From the NCBI GenBank assembly GCA_964591455.1, contig CAZQDZ010000012.1, positions 50,959-114,958 on the forward strand: a stretch of 64,000 bases of DNA. The letters are read 5' to 3'. The DNA comes from RFSX01 sp964591455 (GTDB lineage Bacteria; Bacteroidota; Bacteroidia; Chitinophagales; Saprospiraceae). The notes beneath the pieces were generated by a model. It searched no databases. It was not told the DNA's origin and saw only the letters and a list, made by a program, of their open reading frames with translations. Made by a program: the position numbers and the translations under genes. Below, piece by piece: positions 25,745 through 34,335 of this stretch (position 1 is its first letter; each line of letters opens with the position of its first letter).

Positions 25745-27553
25745 CTAGCTAAACAAATTTTCGAGGTCATTGAGTTCATATGTAATGAAACATTTCCGGC
25801 CGGAAGGGCCTGTATAGGGCATTTGGCAGGCAAATAAATCATCTATGATTAATTTCATTTCTTCCTGTTCCAATCTTTTGCCCTTTGGTATGGCGGCAGA
25901 TAAAGCCATTGATCTGGCTATATTTTCATTTTTGGACAATTTGAGTTTGATGTTTTGACTGTAGTTAGCAATCATGCTTTCCATGACTGACTGTAAGTTA
26001 TTTTCTTTGAATCCTGCTGGGATACCTTGGATAATGAAGGTCTGACCTCCGAACGAATTAATCTCAAAACCCAATGCAGATAATTGAGGTACGATATCTT
26101 CAAATATGCCTATGTTCTCTTTACCTACTTCTACTGTTAAAGGAAATAGCTGTTTTTGGATAAGTTCTTTCCGATGCTCTAGGTTATTCAGATAGCGTTC
26201 ATATAAGATTCGGACATGCGCTTGATGCTGGTCTATAATCATGATACCTGACTTAATCTGAGACACAATAAAACTATTGTGCACTTGCATCGGCTTTTTT
26301 TCATCGGCATCTACGAGACCATCACCTAGTAAGTCTCCGCTAGCCTGACTCGGCAGTACCAGTGGTTCTTCATTATCTCCATCATCAAGGTCTACATCTT
26401 TGAGTCCATTGTATAATGACTGCCAGTTGCGCATGACGGGAGCGGTACGTATAGTAGAGGCCTGAGGTGTAGATTGGCCGACTCTCTCATTTAATTCAGG
26501 TGCAGAATTACCTCTTATACCAGGTATTCCTAATTCGTTATTGAAATCTAATTGTGGAGACAAAGTATACCTTCCAAGACCATGCTTGATAGCGACCATG
26601 AGATATTTATATATGACACGTTCTTCGTCAAACTTTATTTCTTGCTTAGTAGGGTGGACATTGATATCTATGCGTGATGGATCAATTTCCAGAAACAAAA
26701 CAAAAAAGGCCCATTGTTTTTCATCTATAAGAGATTGGTAGGCTGTTTTGACAGCATGGTTGAGATAGCTGCTTTTAATAAATCGTTTATTGACAAAAAT
26801 GTATTGCTCGCCTCTTTGCTTCCTTGCTATTTCAGGTTCTCCTACAAATCCAGAAATCTTCACAATATCTGTCTCTTCTTCTATCCTAACCAGCTTGTCT
26901 TCATACGTCTTTCTGAATATGCCTAGCAATCTTTTTTTGAGGGTCCCATTAGGTAAGTGATACAATTCATTGTCGTTATGTAAGACTTTGAATCTAATCT
27001 CTGGATGAGAAAGTGCTACTCTTTGAAATTCCTCCAGAATATGCTTTAGTTCTACAGAATCTGTTTTTAGAAATTTTCGCCGAGCAGGGACGTTGAAGAA
27101 GAGATTTTTTACAGAAATTGTTGTGCCATACTCTGCCTGACAATATTCTTGACTTTCAAATTCAGATGACTTAATAATAATATGTGTCGCTAGGTCAGCA
27201 TCTAAAGTTCTTGTTTTGAGTGAGACTTCCGCGATGGATGCAATAGATGCCATGGCCTCACCTCTAAATCCCATTGTCTGGATATTAAAGAGGTCATTCG
27301 TCTCTCTTATCTTAGATGTCGCATGTCTTTCAAAACACATACGGGCATCTGTATCCGACATGCCTTTGCCATTATCTATAACTTGTATGAGAGTCTTGCC
27401 AGAATTTTTTAGTACCAGAGTGATTTGTGTACTACCGGCATCTATAGAATTCTCTAGCAACTCCTTGACAACAGAAGCAGGTCTTTGTATAACTTCTCCA
27501 GCAGCTATCTGGTTGGCTATAGACTCAGGTAGTAATCTTATAATATCCGTCAT
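25745..27553 (-). CDS. mutL: DNA mismatch repair protein MutL
   Basis: MutL couples mismatch recognition by MutS to strand removal. The start is ATG at 27553 (MTDIIRLLPESIANQIAAGE); ten further upstream codons beginning at TTG are not conserved. The 602-residue protein has the GHKL ATPase motifs 'ELLENSIDAGST', 'DNGKGM', 'GFRGEAMASI' and 'NVPARRKFL'. The C-terminal dimerisation domain has 'IIDQHQAHVRILYER' where endonuclease-type MutL has DQHA(x)2E(x)4E, and 'GPSGRKCF' where the metal motif CPHGRP is expected. The nuclease site therefore looks incomplete. Upstream lies a small membrane protein gene on the same strand. Confidence 0.96.
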   Translation of the reverse strand: MTDIIRLLPESIANQIAAGEVIQRPASVVKELLENSIDAGSTQITLVLKNSGKTLIQVIDNGKGMSDTDARMCFERHATSKIRETNDLFNIQTMGFRGEAMASIASIAEVSLKTRTLDADLATHIIIKSSEFESQEYCQAEYGTTISVKNLFFNVPARRKFLKTDSVELKHILEEFQRVALSHPEIRFKVLHNDNELYHLPNGTLKKRLLGIFRKTYEDKLVRIEEETDIVKISGFVGEPEIARKQRGEQYIFVNKRFIKSSYLNHAVKTAYQSLIDEKQWAFFVLFLEIDPSRIDINVHPTKQEIKFDEERVIYKYLMVAIKHGLGRYTLSPQLDFNNELGIPGIRGNSAPELNERVGQSTPQASTIRTAPVMRNWQSLYNGLKDVDLDDGDNEEPLVLPSQASGDLLGDGLVDADEKKPMQVHNSFIVSQIKSGIMIIDQHQAHVRILYERYLNNLEHRKELIQKQLFPLTVEVGKENIGIFEDIVPQLSALGFEINSFGGQTFIIQGIPAGFKENNLQSVMESMIANYSQNIKLKLSKNENIARSMALSAAIPKGKRLEQEEMKLIIDDLFACQMPYTGPSGRKCFITYELNDLENLFS

Positions 27554-27655
27554 TTTGTACTCCGGCCTTGTTAGGACATACAAATAAAAAGGTATTATTC
27601 GGGCTTACAGACCCAAGTTTTCAACACCTGTTAATGACCTATATGGCATGTTTGC

Positions 27656-27967
27656 CTATTGGACGAAGGTCTCTAGGATGGTTTGGATAGAATTAGATGT
27701 GAGGATGATGTAAGTTACAGCTATGAGTATAATTAGAATATAAAGTACTCTAAAATTTGATTTTCGGACATTGGTTTTTCTGTAGTCTTCATCACCTATA
27801 TATCGCTGCCGCAAGCCAGCACTGATGCGTTGCTTAACCTTCTCTTGCTCACTGACATCCCCTTTATATTTACCTAATCGCTGTTCTAATTGCTCTTTTT
27901 CTTCATCCCAATAGCGCGGTCTATATCCAAATTGTTTGTGTTTAGGTTTTTTCCCAAAAGAAAGCAT
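27656..27967 (-). CDS. small membrane protein, unknown function
   Basis: The product has 103 residues. The first 75 are hydrophilic and charged ('RYWDEEKEQLEQRLGKYKGD'), followed by one membrane helix at about 76-95 ('VLYILIILIAVTYIIL'). This makes it a tail-anchored or single-pass protein with a cytoplasmic N-terminus. I recognise it only as a conserved Bacteroidota hypothetical near mutL. It lies 102 bases before mutL on the same strand and may head the mutL-rhomboid-nuclease run. Confidence 0.65.
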   Translation of the reverse strand: MLSFGKKPKHKQFGYRPRYWDEEKEQLEQRLGKYKGDVSEQEKVKQRISAGLRQRYIGDEDYRKTNVRKSNFRVLYILIILIAVTYIILTSNSIQTILETFVQ

Positions 27968-28183
27968 ATTATTAGTTTAACTTATATAATAAATAAGCCC
28001 TGGTTCTGAGCTATTTTAATGGGGTCGTCAGTGTAACTAAGTTAGGGATTTATGATATAAAAAATGTCTTTTTTTATTGGCTACTTTGATTCGTGCTTCA
28101 ATTAGAATTACTTTTGGTTTGGATTACAGCAAACAGTAAGAGTAGTGTTTGTGTTTCTATCCAAAATATAACAGCCTGCGTCT

Positions 28184-30082
28184 ATGAGCGATATAATAAA
28201 GCATGAGTGTGGACTTGCTTTTATCAGACTAAAAAAACCACTAGAGTTCTATAACGAGAAGTATGGTACACCGCTCTATGGTCTGCAAAAATTACAACTT
28301 CTTCTCCAAAAACAACGCAACAGAGGGCAAGATGGGGCTGGAATCGCCACTATTAAATTAGACGCCACCCCTGGTACAAGATATATATCAAGAAAGCGGA
28401 GCAATAGCTCTACCTACTTAACTGATATTTTCTCTGAAGTCTACAAATACTTCAATGACTTACCAGAAGACAAATTAGCAGACACGGATTGGCTCAAGGC
28501 AAACCTCCCATATACCGGAGAAGTTTTGCTAGGACACCTTAGATACGGCACTCATGGTATTAATTCTATAGAATCGGTGCATCCTTTTCTAAGATTAAAT
28601 AACTGGATGACTAGAAACCTTGTCTTAGCTGGCAACTTCAATCTAACTAATGTTACAGAATTATTTGATGAGTTGATATCATTTGGGCAACATCCAAAAG
28701 AGAAGTCTGATACAGTCACTGTCATGGAAAAGATCGGACATTTTCTGGATGATGAAGTCCAAAAGCTTTTCTCTTGGTTTAAGGCTGAAGGCTACGATAA
28801 TAATGATATCACTAAGATGATAGCTAAGAAACTTGATGTCAAACGTGTATTACAGCGAGCTGCTAGAGACTTTGATGGGGGCTATGTGATGGCTGGTATG
28901 ATAGGACATGGAGATGCTTTTATTCTTAGAGATCCACTAGCAATACGGCCTGCGTATTTTTATGAGAATGATGAGGTGGTAGTGATGGCGTCAGAAAGAC
29001 CAGCTATACAGACTTGTTTTGGAGTACACATAGATGATGTCCAGGAGCTTAAAGCAGGACATGCACTTATAGTTAAGAGTGATGGTCGGGTATCAGAAGA
29101 GCAGATCTTACAACCCCAACCAAGACAAGCGTGCTCATTCGAGAGGATCTATTTCTCCAGAGGATCTGACAAAGAAATCTACCTAGAAAGAAAGCAATTA
29201 GGTAAGGCATTGGCGCCAAGAATCTTGGAGACAATAGAATACGATTTAGAGAACACCTTGTTTTCATTTATACCTAATACAGCTGAGGTAGCTTTCTATG
29301 GGATGATAGAAGGGGTCACCGAGATGGTAGATGAAATCAAAAAAGAACGTATACTCAAATTAGGTGCTAACATTACCCAAGAAGAATTAGATTCTATCTT
29401 TCGCATGAAACCAAGGATGGAAAAAGTGGCCATCAAAGATGCCAAGATGAGAACCTTTATTGCCTCAGATAATCTCAGAGGTGGCATGGTCTCACATGTC
29501 TATGATGTCACCTATGGGCTGGTAAGAAATGATGTAGATACCTTGGTCGTGATAGATGACAGTATCGTGAGAGGCACAACCTTGAGAGATAGCATCATTA
29601 AAATTCTAAATACACTTAGGCCAAAAAGGATTATAATAGTCTCTTCTGCTCCACAGATAAGATACCCTGATTGCTATGGCATAGATATGTCCAAGATGAA
29701 AAACTTTGTAGCCTTCAGAGCACTTGTCGCTTTACTCAAGGAGTCAGGAAAAGAAAACCTTCTCGAAGATACCTATGAAAAATGCCAGGCAGAATTAGCC
29801 AAGAAAAAAGGAGAACCACTGACTAATCCAGTCAAAGACCTATATGCCCTTTTCTCATATGAGCAAGTATCCGATAAGATATGTGAACTGCTCACCCCGA
29901 AGGACTTCAAACCAGAAATCAAAGTAATCTATCAGACGGTAGAAGATCTCAATAAATCCTGTCCAGACAATCAGGGAGATTGGTATTTCTCTGGCAATTA
30001 CCCAACACAGGGTGGCATGAGAGTGGTCAATAAAGCTTTCATCAATTTTATAGAGAATGTTGATGCTAGGGCTTATACGTAG
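28184..30082 (+). CDS. purF: amidophosphoribosyltransferase (long Bacteroidota form)
   Basis: This enzyme forms phosphoribosylamine from PRPP and glutamine, the first step of purine synthesis. The protein has 632 residues, longer than the usual 470-510. The glutaminase nucleophile would be Cys9 in 'KHECGLAFIRL', so an eight-residue propeptide must be removed. 'RNRGQDGAGIA' and 'LGHLRYGTHG' are class-II amidotransferase motifs. The PRPP-binding motif 'VVIDDSIVRGTTLR' lies at about 455-468. The middle and C-terminal extensions are typical of the Bacteroidota variant. No purine riboswitch is seen upstream. It is a single gene. Confidence 0.9.
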   Translation: MSDIIKHECGLAFIRLKKPLEFYNEKYGTPLYGLQKLQLLLQKQRNRGQDGAGIATIKLDATPGTRYISRKRSNSSTYLTDIFSEVYKYFNDLPEDKLADTDWLKANLPYTGEVLLGHLRYGTHGINSIESVHPFLRLNNWMTRNLVLAGNFNLTNVTELFDELISFGQHPKEKSDTVTVMEKIGHFLDDEVQKLFSWFKAEGYDNNDITKMIAKKLDVKRVLQRAARDFDGGYVMAGMIGHGDAFILRDPLAIRPAYFYENDEVVVMASERPAIQTCFGVHIDDVQELKAGHALIVKSDGRVSEEQILQPQPRQACSFERIYFSRGSDKEIYLERKQLGKALAPRILETIEYDLENTLFSFIPNTAEVAFYGMIEGVTEMVDEIKKERILKLGANITQEELDSIFRMKPRMEKVAIKDAKMRTFIASDNLRGGMVSHVYDVTYGLVRNDVDTLVVIDDSIVRGTTLRDSIIKILNTLRPKRIIIVSSAPQIRYPDCYGIDMSKMKNFVAFRALVALLKESGKENLLEDTYEKCQAELAKKKGEPLTNPVKDLYALFSYEQVSDKICELLTPKDFKPEIKVIYQTVEDLNKSCPDNQGDWYFSGNYPTQGGMRVVNKAFINFIENVDARAYT

Positions 30083-30511
30083 TCCTAGAGTCTAGGGTAT
30101 ATAGTGAACAGCTCACAGTGCAAAGTATACGGTTTAGGGTATATGGAATAAGGTATAGGTCTAATAGCTTATGAAGCTATTGATGTGTAACAACTTTTAT
30201 TAGAGGTTCCTTCACTTGAAAGCAAGATTAACTTGTTTTCATTCTGATAAATCAGAAAGGTTCAGTCATCAGAGCTTTCGGTCTTCAGGCTTGACATCAT
30301 GCTTCCCACTTTCGGCATGCTAATCATCCTGCTCATACTAAAATTCTGTAAATCTAGATTCTGACAATTTTTCGAAAGGGAATAAGAAGTCCTTTTCATT
30401 TCCACAAGATAGTCGAGGTTTGTATCGTTTGTAATCCCGATTCCATTTGCTTATCGTGAATAAAGTGCAGCAACAGTCTGCCTAATAATAGATAAAAGTA
30501 CTCTACTACTC
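30083..30511. other. 429-bp gene-free convergent region
   Basis: No open gene is visible between the convergent purF and cysN genes. The first 90 bases are low complexity with two 'TAGGGTATAT' copies (about 30095 and 30137). A perfect 8-bp hairpin AATAGCTT/AAGCTATT lies at 30163-30181 without a T-run. The part at about 30270-30450 includes 'AAAATTCTGTAAATCTAGAT' and a region around 'GGGATTACAAAC' (minus strand), the kind of sequence I associate with dispersed intergenic repeats in Bacteroidota. Confidence 0.35.
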
Positions 30512-31780
30512 TTAGATAATCATCCCCGCACCTACAGTATTATTAGTCCCCTCATCTATGAGGATAAGACTACCGGTAATTCTGTTATTACGGTATGCAT
30601 CTTTAAAGAGAGGCTTTGTAGTTCTTAGAACCACTCTAGCCACATCGTTCATCTGGATACCTTCGTGATCAGTATCTCTATGCAGTGTATTAATGTTAAG
30701 CTTGTATCTGATTTCCTTAACCACACATCTTACATCCTGAGTGGTATGTATAACACCATATTTTCCCTTTAGTTGAAGTGGTTTATCACTGTCAAACCAA
30801 ACCATCATTACTTCTATATCTTGAGTAACATCTGGTTTATTATTAGGTCTTACAATCATATCTCCTCTACTCAAATCAAAATCATCTTCAAGTAAGATAG
30901 TGACTGATTCAGGTGGGAAGGCTTTGTCCTGCTCTCCAGTTGGCCCTTTGATGGTTTTTACTTTGGAATTAAATCCAGATGGTAGAAGCAAAACTTCATC
31001 TCCCTTTTTGATGACACCTCCAGCTACTCTTCCTGCATAACCCCTATAGTCATGGTACTCATCGCTGTACGGTCGTATCACATACTGGACTGGAAATCTA
31101 CAATCTATAAAATTCTCATCGCTGGCTATATGTACATTCTCCAGATAGTACATAAGAGTAGGTCCTTGATACCATAGGGTCTTATCAGATCTGTGAACTA
31201 CATTGTCTCCTATCAGTGCTGAGATAGGAATAAAGTGGACATCAACAGTATCTAACTTTGCTGCAAATTTTTCAAATTCATCTTGAATTTTATTGTAAGC
31301 TGCTTCATCATAGTCTACCAGGTCCATCTTATTGATGCAGACCACGACATGTGGAATTTGTAGTAGGGAAGCGATTATAGCATGTCTTTTGGTTTGTTCT
31401 ACGACTCCATTTCTAGCATCTATAAGGATAAGGGCCACATTGGCTGAAGAAGCACCAGTAACCATGTTACGGGTATACTGTATGTGTCCAGGCGTATCAG
31501 CTATAATAAATTTTCTCTTAGGCGTAGCAAAGTATCTATAAGCGACATCTATGGTGATTCCTTGTTCTCTCTCAGATTTCAGACCATCCGTAAGGAGGGC
31601 TAGATTTACACCTTCTTCTCCTCTTTTTTCACTGATGCGTTCTATCTGCTCATACTGGTCTTGAAAGATAGATTTACTATCGTAGAGTAATCTACCGATG
31701 AGAGTAGACTTTCCATCATCTACAGATCCCGCTGTGGTAAACCTGAGTAATTCGCTATCTAAATTATGGTCGTTTGACAT
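30512..31780 (-). CDS. cysN: sulfate adenylyltransferase subunit 1 (GTPase)
   Basis: CysN is the GTPase that drives APS formation from sulfate and ATP by CysD. The 422-residue protein has the elongation-factor-like G motifs GSVDDGKS (18-25), DTPGH (95-99) and NKMD (150-153), and two beta-barrel domains. It is not fused to a C-terminal APS kinase; a separate cysC gene precedes cysD in the same run. It starts 21 bases after cysD. PAPS made by the three proteins would serve sulfation or assimilatory reduction. Confidence 0.96.
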   Translation of the reverse strand: MSNDHNLDSELLRFTTAGSVDDGKSTLIGRLLYDSKSIFQDQYEQIERISEKRGEEGVNLALLTDGLKSEREQGITIDVAYRYFATPKRKFIIADTPGHIQYTRNMVTGASSANVALILIDARNGVVEQTKRHAIIASLLQIPHVVVCINKMDLVDYDEAAYNKIQDEFEKFAAKLDTVDVHFIPISALIGDNVVHRSDKTLWYQGPTLMYYLENVHIASDENFIDCRFPVQYVIRPYSDEYHDYRGYAGRVAGGVIKKGDEVLLLPSGFNSKVKTIKGPTGEQDKAFPPESVTILLEDDFDLSRGDMIVRPNNKPDVTQDIEVMMVWFDSDKPLQLKGKYGVIHTTQDVRCVVKEIRYKLNINTLHRDTDHEGIQMNDVARVVLRTTKPLFKDAYRNNRITGSLILIDEGTNNTVGAGMII

Positions 31781-31801
31781 GGTTAATTTCTTATTTTAAT
31801 T

Positions 31802-32704
31802 CTAGAAGTAGCCTTTTTTCTTTCTGTCCTCCATACTGGTTTCAGAACGCTTATCATCTGTACGTCCTCCTCTCTCTGTCATTCTGGTAGTTGCTACTTC
31901 TTCTATGATTTCTTCAGTGGTTTTAGCATCAGATTTCCATACACCAGTGCAAGTCATATCACCTATCGTTCTGCAACGAACCATTTCCTTATAGACGGTC
32001 TCTCCAGGCTTCTTTTCTATGTATTCACAATCTGCAAGCAAGGTCCCTTCTCTTTCGAAGACATCTCTTTCATGCGCATAATAGAGAGACGGCAGTTCCA
32101 CCTTTTCCTCTGCAAGATATTGCCACACATCCAACTCAGTCCAGTTACTTATAGGGAATACTCTGAAGTGCTCTCCCATATTGTGCTTGCCATTGAAGAT
32201 ATTCCATAACTCAGGTCGTTGGTTCTTCGGATCCCACTGACCGAATTCATCTCTATGAGAAAAGAATCGCTCCTTGGCTCTTGCTTTTTCTTCATCTCTT
32301 CTAGCACCACCTAGGGCAGCATCGTATTTTCCTTTTTCCAGACTTTCTAATAGTACGGCTGTCTGCAAACCATTTCTACTGGCATTGACACCCTTCTCCT
32401 CCGTGACCATTCTTTTATCTATGGCCTCTTGGACAGAGCCCACAATGAGCTTTGCACCTATTTTCTCTACAAGGTCATCTCTAAACTTGATGGTTTCGGG
32501 AAAATTATGTCCAGTATCTATATGAAGAAGAGGGAACGGAATCTTGGCAGGAAAAAAAGCTTTGTAAGCTAAGTGTACCATCAAGATAGAATCCTTGCCT
32601 CCTGAAAACATCAATACTGGATTTTCAAATTGGGAGGCGACCTCACGCATTACATAGATTGATTCTGATTCCAGAACTTTAAGGTGATTTATACTATAGT
32701 CCAT
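31802..32704 (-). CDS. cysD: sulfate adenylyltransferase subunit 2
   Basis: CysD is the ATP-pyrophosphatase subunit that forms adenosine 5'-phosphosulfate (APS) from ATP and sulfate. The 300-residue protein has the PP-loop SGGKDS at residues 34-39, 'HIDTGHNFPETIKFRD' and 'FPISNWTELDVWQY', as in the family. The C-terminus is basic ('ERGGRTDDKRSETSMEDRKK'), also usual. It lies 12 bases after cysC and 21 before cysN. Confidence 0.97.
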   Translation of the reverse strand: MDYSINHLKVLESESIYVMREVASQFENPVLMFSGGKDSILMVHLAYKAFFPAKIPFPLLHIDTGHNFPETIKFRDDLVEKIGAKLIVGSVQEAIDKRMVTEEKGVNASRNGLQTAVLLESLEKGKYDAALGGARRDEEKARAKERFFSHRDEFGQWDPKNQRPELWNIFNGKHNMGEHFRVFPISNWTELDVWQYLAEEKVELPSLYYAHERDVFEREGTLLADCEYIEKKPGETVYKEMVRCRTIGDMTCTGVWKSDAKTTEEIIEEVATTRMTERGGRTDDKRSETSMEDRKKKGYF

Positions 32705-32716
32705 TTGAGTCCATGT

Positions 32717-33313
32717 CTAGGTTAATGATATTTTTGGGCGCACAAAATTAAACACTTTTGTTATAGATTCTTCTATAGTCCGATTTTCTGTAAGTATTTC
32801 TAAATCAGGGTTTTGAGGAGCTTCAAAAGGAGAATCTATACCAGTAAATCCTTTAATCTCACCTGCTCTGGCTTTGGCATATAGGCCTTTCACATCTCTT
32901 TGTTCGCAGATATGTAATGGGGTATTGACATATATTTCGACAAAGTCCTTTTCTCCAATGATTTGTTTTGCCAGATCACGAATTTCATGGGTAGGGCTGA
33001 CAAAGCTGTTGATACAGATAATCCCTGCATCCAAGAAGAGTCTACTTATCTCTCCTATTCTCCTGATATTCTCTTTTCTATCCTCTAAGCTAAAACCTAG
33101 ATTTTTATTGATACCTGTTCGTGTATTATCGCCATCTAACACCTGATTGAAAAAACCCTTATCGAAGAGCAGTTTTTCCAGACCTTGCGCTATAGTACTC
33201 TTTCCGGAACCTGATAATCCTGTAAACCAAAAGACCTTTGCGTTCTGATTTAGAAATTGCTCTTTGTCCGTTCTGGTAAGTAACTTATCAAATATGGGAT
33301 GTATGTTATTCAT
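32717..33313 (-). CDS. cysC: adenylylsulfate kinase
   Basis: CysC phosphorylates APS to PAPS. The 198-residue protein has the P-loop GLSGSGKST (32-40), 'VLDGDNTRTGINKNLGFS' and 'CEQRDVKGLYAKARAGEIKG', all diagnostic. It heads the cysC-cysD-cysN run. A TATTTTTG box ends four bases before the ATG, and a GCTGG/CCAGC inverted repeat overlaps the region upstream of this box. The gene order with a Wzz and a sugar-dehydrogenase gene just upstream suggests that PAPS is used for sulfating a polysaccharide, which is inference. Confidence 0.96.
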   Translation of the reverse strand: MNNIHPIFDKLLTRTDKEQFLNQNAKVFWFTGLSGSGKSTIAQGLEKLLFDKGFFNQVLDGDNTRTGINKNLGFSLEDRKENIRRIGEISRLFLDAGIICINSFVSPTHEIRDLAKQIIGEKDFVEIYVNTPLHICEQRDVKGLYAKARAGEIKGFTGIDSPFEAPQNPDLEILTENRTIEESITKVFNFVRPKISLT

Positions 33314-33317
33314 GCCA

Positions 33318-33348
33318 CAAAAATAATATATGCTGGTCTTTGTCCAGC
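33318..33348 (-). promoter_or_regulatory. candidate cysCDN promoter with inverted repeat
   Basis: On the minus strand TATTTTTG (33325-33318) fits TAnnTTTG and ends four bases before the cysC ATG. A GCTGG/CCAGC inverted repeat with a seven-base spacer (33332-33348) lies just upstream, where it could bind a regulator or form a hairpin. The -33 element is not clear. Confidence 0.4.
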
Positions 33349-33375
33349 TTATTAAGGCGTCATTAATAGGCAGGC

Positions 33376-34323
33376 TTATCTAAAGGCATATACATCTTCA
33401 ATTTTCTGCACGACACGTTTAGCTTCCATTGCAGATATGTAGGATGTCGTTTGTTGGGAGAGCTGAGTTTGGATCTGACGATATACCTGCTGAATATTTT
33501 TCAAGTTATCATTGGCAGGCAGATCAGGCATGGCGGCCTCCTCAAGGTTACAATATTCTATCCTATCCATATACTGTCCAGCAATTTTCACAGTGCCTTT
33601 GGAGCCGATAATAGTCAGCGTGCTCTCGAAGTTTTTTTGATAACAAGAAGTCGTATAGGAGAAGGTTCCCATCCCTCCATTATCTAATTTAAAATTGAAG
33701 ATGCCCGTATCTTCAAAGTCTATCATGCCGGCATGGTCATAATTTTTGAGGTGGGCATTTAAGATTGACATATCGCCACACAACCACATGAGGGCATCTA
33801 CATAATGTGAGAACTGAGTAAATAAAGTGCCGCCGTCTTGTTCCTGAGTGCCGCGCCATTCTGATGCCTTATAGTATTCCTTATTCCTGTTCCAATAGCA
33901 AGCAACATCTAGGAGATAAATTTCTCCAATTTTATTGTTTGTAAATAATGATTTGAGCCATTGTGAGACAGGCGAGAATCTGTTCTGCATGGTGCAAGAC
34001 AGTAACAAGCCTGATTTCTGAGCTACAGATATCATCTGCTCTGCATCAGATAATTTTAGGGCGATTGGTTTTTCGCAAAGCACATTTTTCCCGCTCTCTA
34101 GTGCTGTGATGGAATGAATGGGGTGAAGCGCATTAGGGGTGCAAACAGATACAAGATCTAAGTCAATTGCTAGAAATTCATTCAGAGATTCATAGGCTTT
34201 ACAATCTGGCTTAGAGATCCAATGTGTGTCATGGACAGCTACCAACTCTGCATTATCTAAGCTGGCTAATGCCTTCTCATGTTTTTTGGCTATGTTGCCG
34301 TAACCTATTAGACCTACCTTCAT
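33376..34323 (-). CDS. Gfo/Idh/MocA-family NAD(P)-dependent oxidoreductase
   Basis: The product has 315 residues. The Rossmann motif GYGNIA (7-12) and the catalytic 'CEKPIAL' (Lys85) identify the Gfo/Idh/MocA family; 'QDGGTLFTQFSHYVDAL' with its His is the usual C-terminal active-site motif. Members close to this one oxidise nucleotide sugars such as UDP-GlcNAc-uronate derivatives in surface polysaccharide pathways (WbpB-like). The neighbouring Wzz supports that, but the substrate is not shown by the sequence. It starts 12 bases after the Wzz gene and ends 62 bases before cysC. Confidence 0.85.
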   Translation of the reverse strand: MKVGLIGYGNIAKKHEKALASLDNAELVAVHDTHWISKPDCKAYESLNEFLAIDLDLVSVCTPNALHPIHSITALESGKNVLCEKPIALKLSDAEQMISVAQKSGLLLSCTMQNRFSPVSQWLKSLFTNNKIGEIYLLDVACYWNRNKEYYKASEWRGTQEQDGGTLFTQFSHYVDALMWLCGDMSILNAHLKNYDHAGMIDFEDTGIFNFKLDNGGMGTFSYTTSCYQKNFESTLTIIGSKGTVKIAGQYMDRIEYCNLEEAAMPDLPANDNLKNIQQVYRQIQTQLSQQTTSYISAMEAKRVVQKIEDVYAFR

Positions 34324-34335
34324 ATCTTTTATTTA

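Noticed and set aside
24045..27967. mutL-rhomboid-endonuclease I as a new repair or defence system
   Set aside because: The order is common in Bacteroidota and the nuclease carries a signal peptide and T9SS tail, so it leaves the cell.
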